Shown one piece after another: positions 1-8,718 of a DNA stretch of 64,000 bases. The DNA is from Streptomyces sp. NBC_01214 (lineage in GTDB: Bacteria > Actinomycetota > Actinomycetes > Streptomycetales > Streptomycetaceae). Every line of letters begins with the position of its first letter. The first letter of the stretch is position 1. The translations under genes and the position numbers were made by a program. The notes beneath the pieces are model-generated. The model was not told the origin of the DNA, searched no databases, and worked only from the letters and a program-made list of their open reading frames with translations. Where the stretch lies: NCBI RefSeq assembly GCF_026340975.1, contig NZ_JAPEOS010000002.1, positions 1,258,501-1,322,500 on the forward strand. The letters are read 5' to 3'.

Positions 1-1236
1 TTACCGCACCGTCAGGGTCAAGATCCTGTCGTCGCCCGTCTCGGGGGACCCGCGTCCGTCCGTCTCGCTCGTGACCAGCAGCATCCGGTCCCCGCCGAGG
101 GGCACCACCGTCCGCAGCCGCCCGTACTCGCCCTCCAGGAAGGGCTCGGGATCCGCCACCAGCTCCGTCCCGGCCAGCGGGATCCGCCACAGCCGCTTGC
201 CCCTCAGCCCGGCCATCCACACCGAACCCTCCGCCCACGCGATCCCGCTCGGCGAGGCCTCGTCGGTCTTCCACACGGCCACCGGATCTCGGAAGCCGGG
301 CTTCCCCGCCTTTCCCTCGGCCTCGGGCCACCCGTAGTTGGCGCCGGGCTCGATCAGGTTCAGCTCGTCCCAGGTGTTCTGGCCGAACTCGGCCGCCCAC
401 AGCCGTTTGTCCTTGTCCCAGGCGAGGCCCTGCACATTGCGGTGCCCGTAGGAGTAGACGACGGAATCCGCCTCCGGATTGCCGTGCACCGGATCCCCGT
501 CCGGGGTCATCCGCAAGATCTTGCCGCCCAGCGACTTCTTGTCCTGGGCGAGCCCGGTGTCACCGGTCTCACCCGTCCCCGCGTAGAGCATCTTGTCCGG
601 GCCGAAGGCGATCCGGCCGCCGTTGTGGATGAGGCCCTTGGGAATGCCCCGGAACACCGTGTCCGGAGCCCCCAGTTGCTGTCCGGGAGGTCTCTGTTCG
701 TCGTACCGCAGTCGGGCGATGCGGTTGTCGGACTCGGTCGTGAAGTACACGTACACCAGCCGGTCCGACGCGAAGGTGGGCGACAGCGCGAGGCCCAGGA
801 GCCCGCCCTCCCCGCCCGGAGCCACCCCCGGCACCTTGCCGATCTGGGTCACCGTGCCCGAACCCGTCGCGACCCTGCTGATCGTCCCCTTGTCCCGCGA
901 GGCCACCAGGAGGTCCCCGCCCGGCAGCGGGGCCACGCCCCACGGCGACTCCAGACCCTTGGCCACCTCGCCGGTCACCGTCACGGTCCCCTTCGCCGGT
1001 GGGCCGACGGCCTCCGGCGACGCGGACGGACTCCCCGACGGCCCCGGCGACCCGGAGCCCGCCGCGGCCGTGCTCGGTGGGGAGCCGCCCGGCCCCGTGC
1101 CCGGTGCGCCCTCCGGCGCGCACCCCGTCGCCAGCAGGGCGCCGCAGCCGGCCAGCGCGAGCGCCGCCACCACACCCCGGCTCCGCCCGCCCGCGCCCGC
1201 GGATCCCGACTGCCCGGGAGAACTTCCGTATCGCAT
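1..1236 (-). CDS. PQQ-type glucose/sorbosone dehydrogenase, lipoprotein
   Basis: Predicted exported soluble-type aldose/sorbosone dehydrogenase with a six-bladed beta-propeller fold, family use being PQQ-dependent sugar oxidation. The N-terminus has basic residues, a hydrophobic stretch and a lipobox (LLATGC, Cys39), so it should be a membrane-anchored lipoprotein. A Pro/Ser/Gly-rich linker follows, then the propeller with the family signatures GEGGLLGLALSP, HNGGRIAFGPD, GHRNVQGLAW and NYGWPEAEG. I chose the ATG at 1236 because AGGGAG lies about 8 nt upstream; in-frame starts at 1275 and 1314 lack a well-placed ribosome site and would spoil the signal peptide. Length is 411 aa, normal for the family, and the stop codon is complete at the window edge. 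The substrate cannot be read from the sequence. Confidence 0.85.
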   Translation of the reverse strand: MRYGSSPGQSGSAGAGGRSRGVVAALALAGCGALLATGCAPEGAPGTGPGGSPPSTAAAGSGSPGPSGSPSASPEAVGPPAKGTVTVTGEVAKGLESPWGVAPLPGGDLLVASRDKGTISRVATGSGTVTQIGKVPGVAPGGEGGLLGLALSPTFASDRLVYVYFTTESDNRIARLRYDEQRPPGQQLGAPDTVFRGIPKGLIHNGGRIAFGPDKMLYAGTGETGDTGLAQDKKSLGGKILRMTPDGDPVHGNPEADSVVYSYGHRNVQGLAWDKDKRLWAAEFGQNTWDELNLIEPGANYGWPEAEGKAGKPGFRDPVAVWKTDEASPSGIAWAEGSVWMAGLRGKRLWRIPLAGTELVADPEPFLEGEYGRLRTVVPLGGDRMLLVTSETDGRGSPETGDDRILTLTVR

Positions 1237-1380
1237 CGCCCTGCTCCCTTCCGGTCCTCCGATCGTGCCCTTCATCCCTCTCAACAGCTCCGGCAGTTCA
1301 CGAAGTTCCACCACTCGTACACTCGATCGAGTGGTTGTCCGACCGTCCCCGGATCGACCCCGGCCCCCGCCGGTGCCGGA

Positions 1381-2388
1381 TCAGTCCCAGGCTCCCACTT
1401 CGACCGGAAGGGCCGCGATCTCGGCCAGGTCCCCGGCCGAGAGCCGGACCTCCGCCGCCCGCGCGTTCTCCGCCGCCCACGGCGCCCGGTCGGCCCCCGG
1501 CACCGGAACCACCTGCGGCCCCTGCGCCAACACCCACGCCAGGGCCACCTGCGCGACCGTCACCCCGGGGCCGTGCCGCCGGGCGACCTGCCGCAGCCCC
1601 GCCAGCAGCACCTGGTTCGACGCCATCGCCTCCGCCGTGAACCGCGGATGTCGGGCCCGCACGTCCTGCGGCTCGAACCCCTCACCCGGCGTGAGGGTCC
1701 CCGTGAGGAACCCGCTGCCCAGCGGCATCGCCGCCAGGAACCCCACCCCGCGCGCCGCGCACCACGGCAGCAGTTGCCACGCCGCCTGCGGCGACCACAC
1801 CGACAGCTCCGCCTGCACCGCGCTCACCGGGAACACCTGCTGGAGCCGCTCCAGGTGCCGCAGGGTCGTCCGGTACCCGCGGTCCCCGCTCCGCCCGGCC
1901 CCGGGCCCGGCCCCGGCGCCCAGCGCGCAGTACCCGAGCGCCCGCACCTTGCCCGCGCCCACCAGCTCGGCCATGGCCCCCCAGGTCTCCTCCACGGGCA
2001 CGTCCGGATCCACCCGGTGCAGCTGGTAGAGGTCTATGACATCGGTCCGCAGCCGCCGCAGCGAGGCGTCGCAGGCCCGCCGCAGATAGCCGGGCCGCCC
2101 GTCGGCGACCACGTGCTGGTCCCCCGCCCGCAGTCCCACCTTGGCCGAGACGAACGCCTCGGACCGCCGCTCCCGCAGCACCCGCCCGAGCAGCAGCTCA
2201 TTGGTGAACGGCCCGTACACGTCGGCCGTGTCCAGCAGGTTCGACCCCAGGTCCAGCGCCGTGTGCACGGCGGCCAGAGACTCCTGCCCCCGCCGCCGCG
2301 AAGGCGCGTACGCCCAGCTCATCGGCATACAGCCGAGGCCGACGGCGCCCACCGTCAGCGCCCCCGCCCCGATCGCCCTGCGCTCCAC
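1381..2388 (-). CDS. Aldo/keto reductase
   Basis: NADPH-dependent aldo/keto reductase of the (beta/alpha)8 family, 335 aa, predicted cytoplasmic. The catalytic tetrad is visible: Asp and Tyr in LLDTADVYG, Lys in SAKVGLR and His in LYQLHRVDP; the C-terminal cofactor region has VVPVPGA. Start is a GTG preceded by GGAGGGG at a normal distance. It points away from the hydroxyacid dehydrogenase at 2462, with a short shared promoter region between them. It reads in the same direction as the sugar dehydrogenase downstream, separated by about 145 nt, so cotranscription is possible but not shown. Substrate unknown. Confidence 0.88.
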   Translation of the reverse strand: MERRAIGAGALTVGAVGLGCMPMSWAYAPSRRRGQESLAAVHTALDLGSNLLDTADVYGPFTNELLLGRVLRERRSEAFVSAKVGLRAGDQHVVADGRPGYLRRACDASLRRLRTDVIDLYQLHRVDPDVPVEETWGAMAELVGAGKVRALGYCALGAGAGPGAGRSGDRGYRTTLRHLERLQQVFPVSAVQAELSVWSPQAAWQLLPWCAARGVGFLAAMPLGSGFLTGTLTPGEGFEPQDVRARHPRFTAEAMASNQVLLAGLRQVARRHGPGVTVAQVALAWVLAQGPQVVPVPGADRAPWAAENARAAEVRLSAGDLAEIAALPVEVGAWD

Positions 2389-2428
2389 CCCTGCGTCCCC
2401 CTCCGGCTCCGGCCATCAAACTAACGGC

Positions 2429-2454
2429 TTGATCCGGATGCCTTGGCATAGCCT
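2429..2454 (+). promoter_or_regulatory. Candidate promoter for a leaderless mRNA
   Basis: A -10-like TAGCCT ends 7 nt before the ATG of the next gene, which has no ribosome site, so transcription would start on or next to the start codon. A weak -35-like TTGATC lies 14 nt upstream, a short spacer, so the -35 assignment is doubtful. Confidence 0.35.
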
Positions 2455-2461
2455 CGTGATC

Positions 2462-3409
2462 ATGACTGCAATGACCCCGGATGTCTGGCTCCCGTTCCCC
2501 GCCGAGGAGATCGAGGGCCTCCCCGACGCCTTCCGGTACCGCCTCTGGGACGGCGAGGACGCCTTCCCGGCCGATCCGGCCGACTGCGTCTTCTACGTGA
2601 CGCCCTACATGAAGTCCCCCGAGGTCACCGTGCGCCCGCTGGCGTCGATGCCCGCGGTCCGGGTCGTCCAGACCCTGACCGCCGGCATCGACGACGTGCT
2701 GGGCCGCCTCGGTGACCTGCGCCCCGGCGTACGGCTGTGCAACGCCGCGGGGGTCCACACGGCCAGCACCGCCGAACTCGCCCTCGCGCTGACCCTCGCC
2801 TCCCTGCGCGGCATCCCCGGCATGGTCCGCGGCCAGGACCGCGAGGAATGGCGTTCCGGGTTCTACGACGCCCTCGCCGACAAGTCGGTTCTGATCATCG
2901 GCTACGGATCGATCGGCTCCGCGATCGAGGACCGGTTGGTGGCCTTCGAGTGCGGCCCGGTCGCACGGGTCGCGCGTACGGCCAGGACCACCGGACGCGG
3001 GCCCGTGCACACCCTCGCCGACCTGCCCGGGCTCCTGCCCCGGGCCGACGTGGTGATCCTCGTGACACCGCTGACCGACGCCACCCGGGGCCTGGTCGGC
3101 GCCGACTTCCTCAGCCGGATGAAGGACGGCGCCCTGCTCGTGAACGTGGCGCGCGGTCCCGTCGTCGACACCAAGTCCCTGCTGGCGGAGGTGGAGTCGG
3201 GCCGGCTGCGCGCGGCACTCGACGTCACCGACCCGGAGCCGCTGCCCGCGGGCCACCCGCTCTGGCACGCTCCGAACGTCCTGATCACCCCTCATGTCGG
3301 CGGCAGCAGTTCGGCGTTCGAGCCGCGGGCCAAGCGCCTGCTGGCCCGCCAGCTCGCCCGGTTCGCGGCCGGAGAGCCGCTGGAACACACGGTGTTGATC
3401 ACCGAGTGA
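2462..3409 (+). CDS. D-isomer-specific 2-hydroxyacid dehydrogenase
   Basis: NAD(P)-dependent D-2-hydroxyacid dehydrogenase, 315 aa. The Rossmann fingerprint GYGSIGSAIEDRL is followed by LLVNVARGPVVD and the catalytic-His region NVLITPHVGGSS. The N-terminal substrate-binding half is intact. The reading frame extends further upstream, but that part overlaps the divergent reductase and its promoter. The ATG at 2462 (alternatives GTG 2456, ATG 2471) fits a leaderless start. No downstream partner is coupled to it. The substrate cannot be called; the sequence is closer to general D-hydroxyacid dehydrogenases than to SerA, as it has no ACT domain. Confidence 0.88.
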   Translation: MTAMTPDVWLPFPAEEIEGLPDAFRYRLWDGEDAFPADPADCVFYVTPYMKSPEVTVRPLASMPAVRVVQTLTAGIDDVLGRLGDLRPGVRLCNAAGVHTASTAELALALTLASLRGIPGMVRGQDREEWRSGFYDALADKSVLIIGYGSIGSAIEDRLVAFECGPVARVARTARTTGRGPVHTLADLPGLLPRADVVILVTPLTDATRGLVGADFLSRMKDGALLVNVARGPVVDTKSLLAEVESGRLRAALDVTDPEPLPAGHPLWHAPNVLITPHVGGSSSAFEPRAKRLLARQLARFAAGEPLEHTVLITE

Positions 3410-3698
3410 CGTGTGGTGCGTGATGCGCACGCTCCGCAATCACCCGAATGCTCTGAGTGGGAACAACTCCCCGATCGGTAACGGAGAGTAGAGCGACTAT
3501 GTCCCTGAGTGACGAAAGTGGTGTATCGTCCGGAAGAAGGGGCTGCGCCACGAACGTCTGGCGCTGGGGAGTGATCGGACACTTTGGGGGGCGACGGGCG
3601 ATGTACGGCCAATGGACGAAGGATCCGATGCGGCACGGCCGCCGGAGGCGACGCTGCCGAGACTGGGCTGCACCGGAACCAGCTGGCGAGGGGGGCCG

Positions 3699-6596
3699 GT
3701 GAGTACCCCCGGGGCGGCCCTCCTGGACCGGCCGTCCGTCTCGGGCGGAGGCAAGGGCCTGGCGATGCAGCTGCTCCTCGCGGTGGTCAGCGGCGGGTAC
3801 GCCGTCGGCGCCGCCCTCAACTGGGGCTCGGAGGAAGTCGCCGAGATCATGGGCGACTTCGGGCTCAGCGCGGCCGGCTTACTCGCCGCGGTCTCCTGCT
3901 ACTCCTACGCGAGGGCGATCGACAGCCGCGAACGCCCCGCCTGGCTGCTCTTCGCCTTCTCCTCCCTCATGGGCGCCGGCGGCAACGCGGTCTGGGGCTG
4001 GTACGAGGTGATCCTGGGCCAAGAAGTACCGAAACCCTCGCTCGCCGACTTCGCCTTCCTCTGCTTCGCCCCGCCCGCCATCGTGGGCCTGCTCGTCCTC
4101 GCCAAACGCCCGGTCACCCGCGCCGGCTGGGTGTGCCTCGGACTCGACTCCTGGCTCATCGGCGGTTCCCTGCTCACGCTCTCCTGGAGCCTGGCCCTGG
4201 CCCACGCGGCGCGGACCGCCCAGTCCGGCGCCCCCGGCAGCGTCCCGCGCGCCGCACTCTCCCTCGCCTACCCGCTCCTGGACATCGCGCTCGTCTCGAT
4301 GGTCCTGGTCCTGCACTTCCGGCGCAGCGAGACCAACCGCTCCGCCGTCAACACCGCCATCGCGGCACTGGCCCTGACCGTGCTCAGCGACGCCCTGTTC
4401 ACCTCGCCCCTGCTGAGCGCCGAGTACCAGTCCGGACAGCTGCTCGACGCAGGCTGGTTCGCGGGCTCGCTGCTCCTCGCGTACGCGCCCTGGGGCGCCC
4501 GGCGCCTCCACCCCGGCCCGGAGCCGGCCGGCCGCCCGCGCGTGGACCGGGCGCACAGCCGCCCGATCACCGGCTCGCTGCCCGCCCTCACTCCGTACCT
4601 CGCGGCAGCCGTGTGCACCCTCGGCATCCTGTACAACGTCGTGGACGGCAGGAAGGTGGACCGGATGGTCGTCTTCACCGGCTGCACGGTCGTGCTCGCC
4701 CTCGTCATCCGGCAGGGCATCATGCTCCTCGACAACATCGCGCTGACCCAGGAACTGGCCCAGAAGGAGAACCACTTCCGCTCCCTGGTCCAGGGCTCCA
4801 GCGACGTCATCATGATCGCCGCGCCCACCGGAACCCTGCGCTACGTCAGCCCCGCGGCCGCCGGGGTCTACGGCCGCGAGGCGGAGGAGCTGGTCGGCAC
4901 CGAGCTCGCCACCCTGATCCACCCCGACGACCTCGGTCGGGTGGTCCACGAGGTACGCCGCTTCCTCGCCGCACCGCCGACCGAGGAGCCCACCACCCGC
5001 ATCGAATGCCGCTTCAAATCGGGCGGCGGCGAGTGGCTCAACGTGGAGTCCACCGTCAACCGCCACCAGGGCGGGCTCATCCTCAACAGCCGGGACGTCA
5101 CCGAGCGGGTCCGGCTCCAGGCCCAGCTCCAGCACAGCGCCGAACACGATCCGCTGACCGACCTGCCCAACCGGGCCCTGTTCACCCGGCGCGTCCGCCA
5201 GGCCCTGACCGGTCGGCGCGCGGGCGACCACAGCACCGCCGTGCTCTTCATCGACCTCGACGGCTTCAAGGCGGTCAACGACACCATCGGCCACCAGGCC
5301 GGCGACGAACTGCTCGTCGAAGCCGCGCGCAGGCTCCAGGACTCGGTCCGGGCCGGGGACACCGCGGCCCGACTCGGCGGCGACGAGTTCGCCGCACTGA
5401 TCCTGGGCGACGGCAACCGCGACCCCAGCGCCCGCGAGTACCAGGTGCGCGAGATCGCCGACCGGCTGCGCACCACCCTCTCCCAGCCGTACCGGATCGG
5501 CGGCAGCGAGGTCCGGGTCGCGGCGAGCATCGGAGCCGCCTTCGCCGACCCCGGCATCACCCCTTCGGACCTGATGCGCAACGCGGATCTCGCGATGTAC
5601 CGGGCCAAGGCCGGCGGCAAGGACCGCGTCGAGATGTACGCCCCCCAGATGCAGGCCGAAGTCGTGCGCAAGGCCGAGCTGGCCGGCCGGCTGCGGACGG
5701 CACTGCACGAGGGCGAGTTCGCCCTGCTGCACCAGCCCGTGGTTTCGCTGGCCACCGGTGAGGTGTCGGCCGTCGCCGCGCAGGCCCGCTGGCGCTCCGC
5801 CCAGGGGATCCTCTTCACCCCGGCGGAGTTCCTCCGGGTCGCCGAGTACAGCGAGGGCGGTGCCGGCGGGGCCGGCGGCCCCGGCGCCGCCGGCCACGAC
5901 GCCTCGCGTACCGCCGAGCTGGGGCGATGGCTGCTGGAGGAGGCCGTGGAGCAGGCCGCCGACCGGCACCGGGCCGGGCACGACGTACCCGTGGCCGTGC
6001 GGATGACCGCCCAGCGACTCTTGGACCGGTCCATGCCGCTCGGCTCCGTGGAAGCCCTGCTGACCCGGCACGGGCTGCCGTCCGGGGCCCTGGTGCTGGA
6101 GCTCGCGGTATCCGACCCCAGGGTGCCCTTCGACGACCTGGAGCGCCGCCTGGCCGCCCTGCACCGGCTCGGGGTGGGCATCGCCCTGGACGGCTTCGGC
6201 AGCGGCTACGCGGCGATCAGCGCACTGCGCCGCCTCCCCGTGGACATGCTCAAGCTGGACCGGGGCCTGGTGGAGGGGGTGGTCGAGTCCGCCCGCCTGC
6301 ACAAGATCACTGCGGGTCTCTTGCGGATCGCAAACGACCTCGGCATGCGGTCCGTCGCGGACGGGGTGGACCTGCCCGAGCAGGTCCTGGCGCTGCGCGC
6401 GATGGGGTGCACGCACGGCCAGGGAATGGCTTTTTCCGGCCCGCTCGACGAGTACAGGCTGCGCCGTGCGCTGGTGCGCGGTACGTTCCCAGTACCGGGC
6501 GGAGCGGCCCAACCCGCACTGGCCGGCGGGTCCCCCGGGGGCTCGATGGCCATCCTCAGAGGCTCACATAATGAGACGCCCGTCCCACCTACTTGA
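3699..6596 (+). CDS. Membrane PAS-GGDEF-EAL protein, cyclic-di-GMP signalling
   Basis: Multi-domain c-di-GMP protein of 965 aa from the GTG at 3699, which follows GAGGGGGG closely; an ATG at 3612 would add 29 residues but lacks a good ribosome site. Order: several membrane segments over roughly the first 270 residues, a PAS sensor domain, a GGDEF domain and a C-terminal EAL domain. The cyclase signature is intact (LGGDEFAAL), and a product-inhibition site RxxD (RAGD) lies exactly five residues before it. The EAL domain looks inactive: the EAL triplet is AAQ, the DDFG motif is DGFG, the usual Asn of VNLS is Arg, and the second Glu of the ELTES motif is Val. I infer diguanylate cyclase activity with the EAL domain as a sensor or scaffold. 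One leucine is encoded by TTA (3879-3881), which in Streptomyces makes translation depend on the bldA tRNA. Confidence 0.88.
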   Translation: MSTPGAALLDRPSVSGGGKGLAMQLLLAVVSGGYAVGAALNWGSEEVAEIMGDFGLSAAGLLAAVSCYSYARAIDSRERPAWLLFAFSSLMGAGGNAVWGWYEVILGQEVPKPSLADFAFLCFAPPAIVGLLVLAKRPVTRAGWVCLGLDSWLIGGSLLTLSWSLALAHAARTAQSGAPGSVPRAALSLAYPLLDIALVSMVLVLHFRRSETNRSAVNTAIAALALTVLSDALFTSPLLSAEYQSGQLLDAGWFAGSLLLAYAPWGARRLHPGPEPAGRPRVDRAHSRPITGSLPALTPYLAAAVCTLGILYNVVDGRKVDRMVVFTGCTVVLALVIRQGIMLLDNIALTQELAQKENHFRSLVQGSSDVIMIAAPTGTLRYVSPAAAGVYGREAEELVGTELATLIHPDDLGRVVHEVRRFLAAPPTEEPTTRIECRFKSGGGEWLNVESTVNRHQGGLILNSRDVTERVRLQAQLQHSAEHDPLTDLPNRALFTRRVRQALTGRRAGDHSTAVLFIDLDGFKAVNDTIGHQAGDELLVEAARRLQDSVRAGDTAARLGGDEFAALILGDGNRDPSAREYQVREIADRLRTTLSQPYRIGGSEVRVAASIGAAFADPGITPSDLMRNADLAMYRAKAGGKDRVEMYAPQMQAEVVRKAELAGRLRTALHEGEFALLHQPVVSLATGEVSAVAAQARWRSAQGILFTPAEFLRVAEYSEGGAGGAGGPGAAGHDASRTAELGRWLLEEAVEQAADRHRAGHDVPVAVRMTAQRLLDRSMPLGSVEALLTRHGLPSGALVLELAVSDPRVPFDDLERRLAALHRLGVGIALDGFGSGYAAISALRRLPVDMLKLDRGLVEGVVESARLHKITAGLLRIANDLGMRSVADGVDLPEQVLALRAMGCTHGQGMAFSGPLDEYRLRRALVRGTFPVPGGAAQPALAGGSPGGSMAILRGSHNETPVPPT
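6567..6572 (+). promoter_or_regulatory. Candidate -10 box of the ilvB leader transcript
   Basis: CATAAT, a near-consensus -10, would place the transcription start near 6579, upstream of the leader-peptide ribosome site and inside the end of the preceding gene. No convincing -35 element is visible. A TTGACA hexamer at 6593-6598 has no good -10 partner. Confidence 0.3.
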
Positions 6597-6629
6597 CATC
6601 ACCCTCCCGCCAGAGGGAGGGTCAATGCC

Positions 6630-6671
6630 ATGCGCACCCGAATTCTCGTACTTGGAAAGCGCGTCGGCTGA
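6630..6671 (+). CDS. ilvB leader peptide (MRTRILVLGKRVG)
   Basis: Thirteen-residue reading frame with a strong ribosome site (GGGAGGG) about 9 nt upstream. It contains Ile-Leu-Val-Leu in a row and a further Val, exactly the end products of the pathway encoded downstream. Four of the five codons from Arg4 to Leu8 (CGA, ATT, GTA, CTT) are rare in this high-GC genome. This matches the leader peptides predicted ahead of ilvB in actinomycetes: ribosome stalling when branched-chain aminoacyl-tRNAs are short should prevent termination at the hairpin at 6714-6747. Confidence 0.8.
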   Translation: MRTRILVLGKRVG

Positions 6672-6712
6672 AGCTGGGACTTGCATGTCCCCGCTCAACA
6701 CCCCCGACGCGC
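6659..6712 (+). promoter_or_regulatory. Leader RNA stem overlapping the ilvB leader codons
   Basis: Nine bases spanning the last leader codons (6659-6667) pair perfectly with 6704-6712, which ends one base before the terminator's 5' arm. A ribosome stalled on the Ile/Leu/Val codons would cover the first arm. A small internal hairpin, GGGAC...GTCCC, sits between the arms. The exact antiterminator pairing is not resolved by eye. Confidence 0.55.
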
Positions 6713-6713
6713 T

Positions 6714-6747
6714 CCCCTCGCTTGCCTCCTGGCACGAGGGGTTTTTT
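6714..6747 (+). terminator. ilvB attenuator terminator
   Basis: Hairpin with arms CCCCTCG and CGAGGGG, an inner TGCC/GGCA stem and a TCCT loop, followed directly by six T residues. This is a classic intrinsic terminator located between the leader peptide and ilvB. Confidence 0.82.
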
Positions 6748-6800
6748 GTTGCACTGGCACAGAGTCGAATCCGCGTAAAACCCTCAGCTTCGAGAAGAGA

Positions 6801-8687
6801 ATGCCGATGACCGAGCAGGCCACCGGGGCCCACCATCCGCAGCCGCGGCCCCGTTCCGGCGGACAGCAGTCCGCCGCAGTTGAGCACGTCACGGGTGCGC
6901 AGTCCCTCATCCGCTCTCTCGAAGAGGTGGGGTGCGACACCGTCTTCGGTATTCCGGGCGGCGCCATCCTCCCTGCGTACGACCCGATGATGGACTCCAA
7001 GAAGGTCCGTCACATCCTGGTCCGTCACGAGCAGGGGGCCGGCCACGCCGCCACCGGCTACGCGCAGGCCACCGGCAAGGTCGGCGTATGTATGGCCACG
7101 TCCGGACCGGGCGCCACGAACCTCGTCACCCCGATCGCCGACGCGCACATGGACTCCGTTCCGCTCGTCGCGATCACCGGTCAGGTCTCCTCCAAGGCGA
7201 TCGGCACCGACGCCTTCCAGGAGGCGGACATCGTCGGCATCACCATGCCGATCACCAAGCACAACTTCCTGGTCACCAGGGCCGAGGACATCCCGAAGAC
7301 GATCGCCGAGGCGTTCCACATCGCGGCCACCGGTCGTCCGGGTCCCGTCCTCGTCGACATCGCCAAGGACGCCCTGCAGGCGAAGACCACCTTCTCGTGG
7401 CCGCCCTCCCAGGACCTCCCCGGTTACCGGCCGGTCACCAAGCCGCACGCCAAGCAGATCCGCGAGGCCGCCAAGCTCATCTGCCAGGCCAAGCGCCCGG
7501 TCCTGTACGTCGGCGGCGGCGTCATGAAGTCCGGCGCGACCGCCGAGCTGAAGGTCCTCGCCGAGCTGACCGGCGTCCCGGTCTGCACCACCCTGATGGC
7601 GCTGGGCTCCTTCCCCGACAGCCACCCGCTGCACGTCGGGATGCCGGGCATGCACGGCTCCGTCACCGGCGTCACCTCGCTGCAGAAGTCGGACCTGCTG
7701 ATCGCGCTGGGCACCCGCTTCGACGACCGGGTCACCGGCAAGCTGGACAGCTTCGCCCCCTTCGCCAAGATCATCCACGCGGACATCGACCCCGCCGAGA
7801 TCGGCAAGAACCGCGCGGTCGACGTCCCGATCGTCGGAGACGCCCGCGAGGTCATCGCCGACCTGATCCAGGCCGTTCAGGCCGAGCACACCGAGGGCAA
7901 CGCCGGCGACTACACCGCCTGGTGGAACGACCTCAGCCGCTGGCGCGACACCTACCCGCTGGGCTACGACCTGCCCGCCGACGGCAGCCTCTCCCCGCAG
8001 CAGGTCATCGAGCGGATCGGTGCGCTGGCACCGAAGAGCACGATCTTCGCTGCCGGCGTCGGCCAGCACCAGATGTGGGCCTCGCACTTCGTCAAGTACG
8101 AGGAGCCCCGCACCTGGCTGAACTCCGGCGGCGCCGGAACCATGGGCTACGCGGTCCCGGCCGCGATGGGCGCCAAGGTCGGCATGCCCGAGCGCACGGT
8201 CTGGGCGATCGACGGTGACGGCTGCTTCCAGATGACCAATCAGGAACTGGTCACCTGCGCCCTGAACAACATCCCGATCAAGGTCGCGATCATCAACAAC
8301 GGCGCGCTGGGCATGGTCCGCCAGTGGCAGACCCTGTTCTACAACCAGCGGTACTCCAACACCGTTCTGCACGCCGACGAGACCGGTCACGACACGGTCG
8401 GCTCCCAGCTCGGCGAGTCCATCGCGCCCCGCAAGGGCACGCGCGTCCCGGACTTCGTCAAGCTGTCGGAGGCCATGGGCTGCGTGGCGCTGCGCTGCGA
8501 GGACCCGGCCGACCTGGACAAGGTCATCGCCGAGGCCAACGCGATCAACGACCGTACCGTCGTGATCGACTTCATCGTCCACGAGGACGCCATGGTGTGG
8601 CCGATGGTCGCCGCCGGCACCTCCAACGACGAGGTCATGGCAGCCCGGGGCGTCCGTCCCGACTTCGGCGACAACGAAGACGACTGA
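6801..8687 (+). CDS. ilvB: Acetolactate synthase, large (catalytic) subunit
   Basis: ThDP-dependent acetohydroxyacid synthase that condenses two pyruvates (valine/leucine) or pyruvate with 2-oxobutyrate (isoleucine). Length is 628 aa from the ATG at 6801; a second ATG two codons later is possible. Seen: the catalytic Glu in RHEQGAGHAATGYA (about residue 76), the FAD/beta domain with GTRFDDRVTGK, and the ThDP-binding motif GDGCFQMTNQEL to NN near residue 470. It is followed by its regulatory subunit after 31 nt and then by ilvC, forming the usual ilvBNC unit. Expression should be controlled by the leader peptide and attenuator just upstream. Confidence 0.97.
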   Translation: MPMTEQATGAHHPQPRPRSGGQQSAAVEHVTGAQSLIRSLEEVGCDTVFGIPGGAILPAYDPMMDSKKVRHILVRHEQGAGHAATGYAQATGKVGVCMATSGPGATNLVTPIADAHMDSVPLVAITGQVSSKAIGTDAFQEADIVGITMPITKHNFLVTRAEDIPKTIAEAFHIAATGRPGPVLVDIAKDALQAKTTFSWPPSQDLPGYRPVTKPHAKQIREAAKLICQAKRPVLYVGGGVMKSGATAELKVLAELTGVPVCTTLMALGSFPDSHPLHVGMPGMHGSVTGVTSLQKSDLLIALGTRFDDRVTGKLDSFAPFAKIIHADIDPAEIGKNRAVDVPIVGDAREVIADLIQAVQAEHTEGNAGDYTAWWNDLSRWRDTYPLGYDLPADGSLSPQQVIERIGALAPKSTIFAAGVGQHQMWASHFVKYEEPRTWLNSGGAGTMGYAVPAAMGAKVGMPERTVWAIDGDGCFQMTNQELVTCALNNIPIKVAIINNGALGMVRQWQTLFYNQRYSNTVLHADETGHDTVGSQLGESIAPRKGTRVPDFVKLSEAMGCVALRCEDPADLDKVIAEANAINDRTVVIDFIVHEDAMVWPMVAAGTSNDEVMAARGVRPDFGDNEDD

Positions 8688-8718
8688 GCCGAGAGAGCCG
8701 AGAGAGAGAACGCCCCAC

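Noticed and set aside
1237..1314. Longer N-terminus for the sugar dehydrogenase
   Set aside because: It would bury the lipoprotein signal; the ATG at 1236 has the ribosome site.
6593..6598. TTGACA as the ilvB -35 box
   Set aside because: No -10 at suitable spacing before the leader ribosome site, which it would overlap.
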